This document shows positions 59,064-64,000 of a stretch of 64,000 bases of DNA, in pieces. Position 1 is the first letter of the stretch. Each line of letters opens with the position of its first letter. This DNA is from Streptomyces sp. BK340 (lineage in GTDB: Bacteria > Actinomycetota > Actinomycetes > Streptomycetales > Streptomycetaceae): NCBI RefSeq assembly GCF_007827595.1, contig NZ_VISR01000024.1, positions 1 through 64,000 on the forward strand. Reading direction: 5' to 3'. The notes beneath the pieces were generated by a model that did no database searches, was not told the origin of the DNA, and saw nothing but the letters and a program-made list of their open reading frames with translations. The position numbers and the translations under genes were made by a program.

Positions 59064-61205
59064 GTGGTCGCGGGCGGGGCGCGGCTGTACGCGGCGGCGC
59101 AGTCGGTGGCCGGCGACCACGGCAGGGTTGTCGAGGCGGTACGCGCGGCGCTGAAGCCGATCCACGACGAGGCGGTGGGACGCGAGCTCGACGCCATCCC
59201 CGTCGCCCGGCTGCAGGACGTCACCGAGGGACGGCTGCGGCTGGGCAGCGTCGAGAAGAGCGGACTGCGCACGGTCGGACAGGTACTGGAAGCAGGCCCC
59301 TACCGGTTGCGGCAGATCCCCGGGGTCGGCCAGCGGACCGTCGACCAGATGCTCGCCGCCGCCCGCCGGCTCTCCGACGCCGCGCACGAGACCGTCGCCG
59401 TCCACATCGACGTGGACCGGCCGGAGCCGCGGACCACCGCCCTCGTCCTGGCTCTGCACGTCCTGGTGGAGGCCGGCCCGGACGCCCGGCGCGCGGTCGA
59501 CGCGGCCGCGGGACTGTCGAAACGCCTCGAGCCGCTGCTCGCCGACGCCCGGCCCGCCGCCGGACGGCTCCGGATGCTGCTGGCCGGCCGGGACAGGAAG
59601 GACCGTGCGCTGGCGGCGGTCGCGGAGATCCGGACGCTGGTGCAGGAGGCGGAGCGGGCAGGCCTGCCCGGGCTGTTCGCCCAGGCGTCGGTGGATCTGC
59701 TGCGCGGGCCGGCCACCGATGTCGCGGCCTGGGTCGACTTCGAGCTTCGCTCCGCCGAGTACTACAGCCTGCTCGCCGAGATCTCCGGAGGTGTGCCCGA
59801 CGCGGCGAAAGCCGAGGGGTTCCTGCCGGACGAGATCGCCGAGCACGTCCGGAGCCAGCATCTGGACGACTCCCACCGGCGGGTCTCCCTGCGCGGCTAC
59901 CAGGAGTTCGGCGCGCGGTTCGCGCTCGCCCGGCGCAAGGTGATCCTCGGCGACGAGATGGGCCTGGGCAAGACCGTCCAGGCGATAGCCGTGCTGACGC
60001 ACCTGGCCGCCGAGGGCCACAGCCACTTCATGGTGGTGTGCCCGGCCAGCGTCCTGGTGAACTGGACACGGGAGATCGAGGCCCGCAGCACCCTGCGCGG
60101 CATGCTGCTCCACGGACCCGACCGGCACGACGCGTTCGCCGACTGGAAGGGGCGGGGCGGGGTCGGTGTGACCACGTTCGACGCGCTGCGTGGCTTCCCC
60201 GCGCCGGGCGGCGGCGAAGTCGGCATGCTCGTGGTCGACGAAGCGCACTCCGTGAAGAACCCGAAGGCCAAGCGTTCCCAGGCGGTCGCCCTGTGGGCGG
60301 AGCGTTGCGAGCGCGCCCTCTTCATGACCGGTACCCCGATGGAGAACCGGGTCGCCGAGTTCCGCAACCTGGTCGGGATGCTCGACGGCGACCTCGCTCA
60401 GTCCCTCGGCGAACGGGACGCGCTCGCCGGATCGGTCGCCTTCCGCAAGGCCGTCGCCCCGGTGTATCTGAGGCGCAACCAGGAGGACGTGCTGACGGAG
60501 CTGCCCAGCCTCCAGCGGATCGACGAGTGGGAGGAGCTGAGCGCCTCCGACGAGGAGGCCTACCGCGAAGCCGTCCGTTCGGGCAACTTCATGGCGATGC
60601 GCAGGGCCGCGTACCTGCGCCCCGAGAAGTCGGCCAAGCTGAACCGCCTGCGGGAGATCGTCCAGGAGGCCGGCGAGAACGGCCAGAAGACGGTGGTGTT
60701 CTCCACCTTCAAGGACGTGCTGGGCGCGGTGCGGGGGGCGCTCGCAGCGGGTCCCGGCGGCGCCCCCGTGTTCGGTCCGCTCACGGGCAGCGTCCCGGCC
60801 GGGCAACGGCAGCGTGTCGTCGACGACTTCACGGCGGTCACGGGCCCCGCGGTACTGCTGGCGCAGATCCAGGCCGCGGGCGTCGGCCTCAATATGCAGG
60901 CAGCCTCCGTCGTGGTCATCTGCGAGCCTCAGATCAAGCCGACCATCGAGCACCAGGCGGTGGCCCGGGCCCACCGCATGGGCCAGGTCAGGTCGGTCCG
61001 GGTGCACCGCCTCCTGGCCACCGGCGGGGTGGACGAACGCCTGGTGAAGATGCTGGGGAACAAGACCCGCCTGTTCGACGCCTACGCCCGCCGCAGCGCC
61101 GTGGCCGAAGCCACCCCGGACGCGGTCGACGTGTCGGACACCGAGATGGCCCGCAGGATCGTCGAGGAGGAACAGGCCCGCCTGGACACCCATTTCCGGG
61201 AGTGA
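59064..61205 (+). CDS. SNF2-family DEAH ATPase with helix-hairpin-helix
   Basis: A 713-residue DNA-dependent ATPase of the SWI2/SNF2 type. An N-terminal region (about 1-260) contains a helix-hairpin-helix motif (YRLRQIPGVGQRTVDQML, about 80-97). The two RecA lobes follow: motif I LGDEMGLGKTVQAI (about 296), motif II VVDEAHSVKNP, motif III MTGTPMENRV, and in lobe 2 the motif VI ARAHRMGQVRSVRVHRL. The GTG at 59064 has GGGGAG 8 nt upstream; a GTG at 59004 would add 20 Gly/Arg-rich residues. It probably remodels DNA-protein complexes in repair or defence. No nuclease domain or partner gene is adjacent. Confidence 0.88.
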   Translation: MVAGGARLYAAAQSVAGDHGRVVEAVRAALKPIHDEAVGRELDAIPVARLQDVTEGRLRLGSVEKSGLRTVGQVLEAGPYRLRQIPGVGQRTVDQMLAAARRLSDAAHETVAVHIDVDRPEPRTTALVLALHVLVEAGPDARRAVDAAAGLSKRLEPLLADARPAAGRLRMLLAGRDRKDRALAAVAEIRTLVQEAERAGLPGLFAQASVDLLRGPATDVAAWVDFELRSAEYYSLLAEISGGVPDAAKAEGFLPDEIAEHVRSQHLDDSHRRVSLRGYQEFGARFALARRKVILGDEMGLGKTVQAIAVLTHLAAEGHSHFMVVCPASVLVNWTREIEARSTLRGMLLHGPDRHDAFADWKGRGGVGVTTFDALRGFPAPGGGEVGMLVVDEAHSVKNPKAKRSQAVALWAERCERALFMTGTPMENRVAEFRNLVGMLDGDLAQSLGERDALAGSVAFRKAVAPVYLRRNQEDVLTELPSLQRIDEWEELSASDEEAYREAVRSGNFMAMRRAAYLRPEKSAKLNRLREIVQEAGENGQKTVVFSTFKDVLGAVRGALAAGPGGAPVFGPLTGSVPAGQRQRVVDDFTAVTGPAVLLAQIQAAGVGLNMQAASVVVICEPQIKPTIEHQAVARAHRMGQVRSVRVHRLLATGGVDERLVKMLGNKTRLFDAYARRSAVAEATPDAVDVSDTEMARRIVEEEQARLDTHFRE

Positions 61206-61285
61206 ACCCCCGCGCGGCGTGTCGTGGAACTTGCGCCGGGGGTCGGCACGTTCGCGCAATGAGTCGAAACAGGGGAGGCCTTGAC

Positions 61286-61327
61286 ATGCGAATTCGCATT
61301 CCTGAAATGCGTGCTCTCCGCAAGTAA
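61286..61327 (+). CDS. Possible 13-residue peptide before the SARP gene
   Basis: A short frame MRIRIPEMRALRK ending in TAA. The ATG has GGGGAGG 6 nt upstream, which is much better than a random site. An in-frame ATG at 61259 would add nine residues. It lies 81 bases after the SNF2 stop and 145 bases before the SARP start, on the same strand. It could be a leader or signal peptide, or a chance frame. No known family is claimed. Confidence 0.4.
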   Translation: MRIRIPEMRALRK

Positions 61328-61472
61328 AAGAGGAATCTCAGATTTCGCGGTGACGTAACCGGTGAAAGGTGCGCCCGGTGAAATCGATGAGGGGCAAGTT
61401 CACTTTCTCGGGTATTCTCGTCGGTTGGGCCACCTGGCGGGACGTAGGGATGGAAGTTCTGGGGGAACATCC

Positions 61473-64000
61473 GTGGGCGAGCGGCTCAGGTTCGAGGTAC
61501 TCGGGCCCGTGACGGTGACGTCACAAGGCCGAAGTCTGCCGATCGGCGGTGCGCGTCAGCGAACGGTGCTCGCTCTGCTGCTGCTCAATTCGGGCCGGAT
61601 CGTCCCGGTGGACACCCTTGTGGACGCCGTGTGGAACGACCACCCGCCCGCCACCGCCCGCACTCAGATCGCGATCGTGATCGCGGCACTGCGCAAGACG
61701 TTCAAGAGCCAGGGCGCGGCCGAGGACACCATCGTCACCGCCCACCCCGGCTATGTGCTCAGACCCGACGGCCACTCGGTGGACATGCTGGAGTTCACCC
61801 GGCTGGTGAAGACCGCCGAGACCGCCGTGCAGCAGGGCCGGCTCCCCGAGGCCGCCGGGTCCTACGCCCAGGCCCTCGCGCTGTGGCGGGGGCCCGCCTT
61901 CGCCGGTATCTCCAGCTCCCTGGTCGAGGACGAGGCCGCCCGGCTGGAGGGCCACCGGCTCAACGCCTACGACGACGCCACCGCCGTCCAGCTGGAACTG
62001 GGCAACCACCACGACCTGGTGCCCGAACTCACCTCCGTGGTCCGTGAACAGCCGCTGCGGGAGCGGACCCGGCACCATCTGATGCTCGCCCAGTACCGGT
62101 CCGGCCGGCGCGCCGAGGCGATGGCCACCTTCCGGGAGGCGCGCACCCAGTTCATCGAGGAACTGGGCATGGAGCCGGGCCCGGACCTGCAGGGACTGCA
62201 CGACGCGATCCTGCGCGACGACCCGTCGCTGGCACCCGCACCGGCCGTACCGGCGAGCGACGCGCTGCGCGCCGACACCCTCGTCGTCCCCTCCGAACTC
62301 CCGCCGGACGTCCCGGGCTTCACCGGGCGCGAGGTGGAACTCGCGTTATTGGACACGCTGGTCGCGAGCCGCGACCGGCAGCACGGGCCGGCCATCGGGC
62401 TGATCACCGGCATCGCCGGGGTCGGCAAGACCGGTCTCGCCGTGCGCTGGTCGCACCGCGCCGCCCAGCACTTCCCGGACGGCCGCCTCTTCGCCGACCT
62501 GCGCGGCTACGACGAACACCACGAGCCGACCCCGGCCCGTGACGCGATGAGCAGGTTCCTGCGCTCGCTCGGGGTGCCCAGCGACCAGATCCCCACCGAG
62601 ACCGAGGACCTCGTCGCGCTCTACCGCAGCGTGCTCGCCGAGCGGCAGGTGCTGCTGGTGCTCGACAACGTCCGCTCCTTCGCCCAGATCCAGCCCCTGC
62701 TGCCGGGCAGCGGCGGCTGTGCCGTGCTGGTGACCAGCAGGGAGCAGCTGGAGGAGCTGGTCACCTGGCCGCAGGACGCCCGGGTGCACCTCGGGGTGCT
62801 GCCCGGGGACGACGCCGTGGAGCTGCTCGGGCGGATCGTCGGCGAGGAGCGCATCGACTCCGCGCGCGCCGACACCCGGCGCCTCGCCGACCTGTGCGAC
62901 CGGCTGCCGCTGGCGCTGCGCATCGCCGCGGCCCGGCTCGCCTCCAAACCGCACTGGACCGTACGGCACCTGGTGACCCGGCTGGGCGACGAGCGGCGCC
63001 GGCTGGACGAGCTGAGCCAGGGCGCGGCGCAGGTGCGGGCCAGCTTCGAGCTGTCGTACCGCTATCTCCCGGACGACACGGCCCGGCTCTACCGGCGCCT
63101 CGGCCTGCTGGACGTACCGGACTTCGCCGCCTGGGTGGGCGGCGCGCTGCTCGACGTCGACGTGCTGGACGCCGAGCGGCTCATGGAGGATCTGGTCGAC
63201 GCGCAGTTCCTGGAGGTCGTCGGCGTCGACGCGACCGGCCGGCTGCGCTACCGGCTGCAGAACCTGATGCGGCTGTACGCCCGGGAACGGGCCCAGGCCG
63301 AGGAACCCGAGCCGGAGCAGCGGATCGCCCGGGAGCGGGTCTTCCGCACCTGGCTGGCCCTCGCCGAGGAGGCCCACCGGCGGGAGTACGGCGGCCACTT
63401 CAGCGTGGTGCACAGCCCCGCGTCCCGCCGCCCCCTCGACCGTATCCACACCGACGAGCTGCTCTCCTCGCCGCTGGAGTGGCTGGAGGCCGAGCGGCTT
63501 TCGCTGGTGGCCGCGGTGACGCAGGCGGCGGAGCTGGAGATGGACGACCTCGCCTGGGACCTGACGGTGTCCGCCGCCGTGCTGTTCGAGACCCGGCACT
63601 ATCTGGAGGACTGGCGGGAGTGCGCCGAGGTCGCGCTGGAGGCGGCCCGGCGCGGCGGCAACCTGCTCGGCCAGGCGGCGATGCTGCACCAGCTCGGCGG
63701 GGTCGCCCAGTCCTACCGGCGGCTGGCGGAGGCGCACGCCCGGTACACCGAGGCGATGGAGCTGTTCGAGGAGGCCGGGGAGCCGCACGGGCAGGCGCTG
63801 AACCTGCGGAACCTGTCGATCCTGGAGCGGTTCAGCGGCGATCTCGACCTCGCCATGACCCGGCTGGAGCGCGCGGGCGACATCTTCCGCACGGTCGGCG
63901 ACGTCTCCTCCGAGGCGCACGCGCTGGACAACATGGCCCAGATCGAGCTGGAGCGGGGCAACACCGAGCTGGCGATGAAGCTGGGGGTCGAGGCCGTGCG
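61473..64000 (+). CDS. AfsR-like SARP regulator with NB-ARC and TPRs (partial)
   Basis: A Streptomyces antibiotic regulatory protein that continues past the right edge; 842 complete codons are present. In order: an OmpR-type winged helix (about 1-95, GARQRTVLALLLLNSGRIVP), a bacterial transcriptional activator domain (about 98-245, EFTRLVKTAETAVQQGRLPE), an NB-ARC ATPase (about 275-520) with Walker A TGIAGVGKTGLA and VLLVLDNVRSFAQIQPLLP, then TPRs from about 730. The GTG has GGGGGAA 6 nt upstream. Codon 292 (62346-62348) is TTA, so translation probably needs the bldA tRNA. SARP genes of this size usually control secondary metabolism. Confidence 0.92.
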   Translation, partial: MGERLRFEVLGPVTVTSQGRSLPIGGARQRTVLALLLLNSGRIVPVDTLVDAVWNDHPPATARTQIAIVIAALRKTFKSQGAAEDTIVTAHPGYVLRPDGHSVDMLEFTRLVKTAETAVQQGRLPEAAGSYAQALALWRGPAFAGISSSLVEDEAARLEGHRLNAYDDATAVQLELGNHHDLVPELTSVVREQPLRERTRHHLMLAQYRSGRRAEAMATFREARTQFIEELGMEPGPDLQGLHDAILRDDPSLAPAPAVPASDALRADTLVVPSELPPDVPGFTGREVELALLDTLVASRDRQHGPAIGLITGIAGVGKTGLAVRWSHRAAQHFPDGRLFADLRGYDEHHEPTPARDAMSRFLRSLGVPSDQIPTETEDLVALYRSVLAERQVLLVLDNVRSFAQIQPLLPGSGGCAVLVTSREQLEELVTWPQDARVHLGVLPGDDAVELLGRIVGEERIDSARADTRRLADLCDRLPLALRIAAARLASKPHWTVRHLVTRLGDERRRLDELSQGAAQVRASFELSYRYLPDDTARLYRRLGLLDVPDFAAWVGGALLDVDVLDAERLMEDLVDAQFLEVVGVDATGRLRYRLQNLMRLYARERAQAEEPEPEQRIARERVFRTWLALAEEAHRREYGGHFSVVHSPASRRPLDRIHTDELLSSPLEWLEAERLSLVAAVTQAAELEMDDLAWDLTVSAAVLFETRHYLEDWRECAEVALEAARRGGNLLGQAAMLHQLGGVAQSYRRLAEAHARYTEAMELFEEAGEPHGQALNLRNLSILERFSGDLDLAMTRLERAGDIFRTVGDVSSEAHALDNMAQIELERGNTELAMKLGVEAV
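62346..62348 (+). promoter_or_regulatory. TTA leucine codon in the SARP gene
   Basis: In-frame TTA (codon 292), at the start of the NB-ARC domain; it suggests bldA-dependent translation, as with several known pathway regulators. Confidence 0.65.

Noticed and set aside
59004..61205. SNF2 gene as part of a DISARM-like defence system
   Set aside because: No methyltransferase, DUF1998 or nuclease partner genes are adjacent.

Overview
The window is high-GC DNA from a Streptomyces chromosome. The genes use GTG and TTG starts and GGAGG-type ribosome sites, and several marker genes are typical of the genus: a chitinase promoter with DasR-type boxes, a WhiB-like protein, a SARP regulator, PpgK, DUF4245 and DUF6542 proteins. 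From chiA to ychF the genes are mostly chromosomal-core genes in an order that, from memory, resembles the S. coelicolor region around SCO5003-SCO5061; this was not checked.

Layout. 43-915: a PD-(D/E)XK (Rpn-like) protein. 1233-7619 (minus): a four-gene, overlapping operon coding for an SseB-like protein, a WXG100-like partner, a 1589-residue Rhs toxin with a T7SS-type N-terminus, and a probable immunity protein. The toxin tip and immunity gene have visibly lower GC than the Rhs shaft. 7791-9503: secreted GH18 chitinase with DasR-box promoter. 9819-20988: a Tad/Flp pilus-type locus (cpaB, cpaE/tadZ, two tadE-like genes, tadA/cpaF, tadB, tadC, a NarL-type two-component pair, Flp pilin, a TadG-like protein, a lipoprotein and an OmpA-like protein). 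20994-24759: small enzymes (DUF3224, DUF192, LLM oxidoreductase, GNAT, DinB, methyltransferase). 24760-25490: a long gap with a candidate C-rich small RNA that ends in a strong terminator. 25491-30571: isoprenyl transferase, PIN-PhoH, secreted lytic transglycosylase, AI-2E family permease. 30593-32774: ahpC-ahpD and divergent oxyR. 32964-34738: a PATAN/DUF4388-like plus two roadblock-like genes. 34791-38352: padR-ABC-FtsX operon. 38637-46485: Uma2 protein, class A penicillin-binding protein, SpoIIE-type phosphatase, DUF402 protein, class II fumarase. 46701-58290: class I fumarase, DUF1707 protein, WhiB-like protein, glpX, DUF4245 protein, nitroreductase, xseB-xseA, ispH, ppgK, DUF6542 protein, ychF. 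58357-64000: second Uma2 protein, an SNF2-type ATPase, a possible 13-residue peptide gene, and an AfsR-like SARP regulator that runs off the right edge.

Links between the parts. Oxidative stress genes form a self-contained OxyR unit. Two unrelated fumarases (oxygen-stable class II and Fe-S class I) lie about 0.9 kb apart, with a remnant of the class I gene's 3' end beside a dispersed repeat. Three genes carry the rare leucine codon TTA (the Rpn-like gene, the Tad-locus response regulator and the SARP gene), which suggests control by the developmental bldA tRNA. Five genes have a -10-like hexamer 6-7 nt before the start codon, which suggests leaderless mRNAs.

The most promising items for new biology are the Rhs toxin tip with its immunity partner, the pilus locus with an atypical TTA-containing response regulator, the C-rich small RNA candidate, the PATAN/roadblock operon and the short peptide gene before the SARP regulator. 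No tRNA, rRNA, CRISPR array or insertion sequence was seen.
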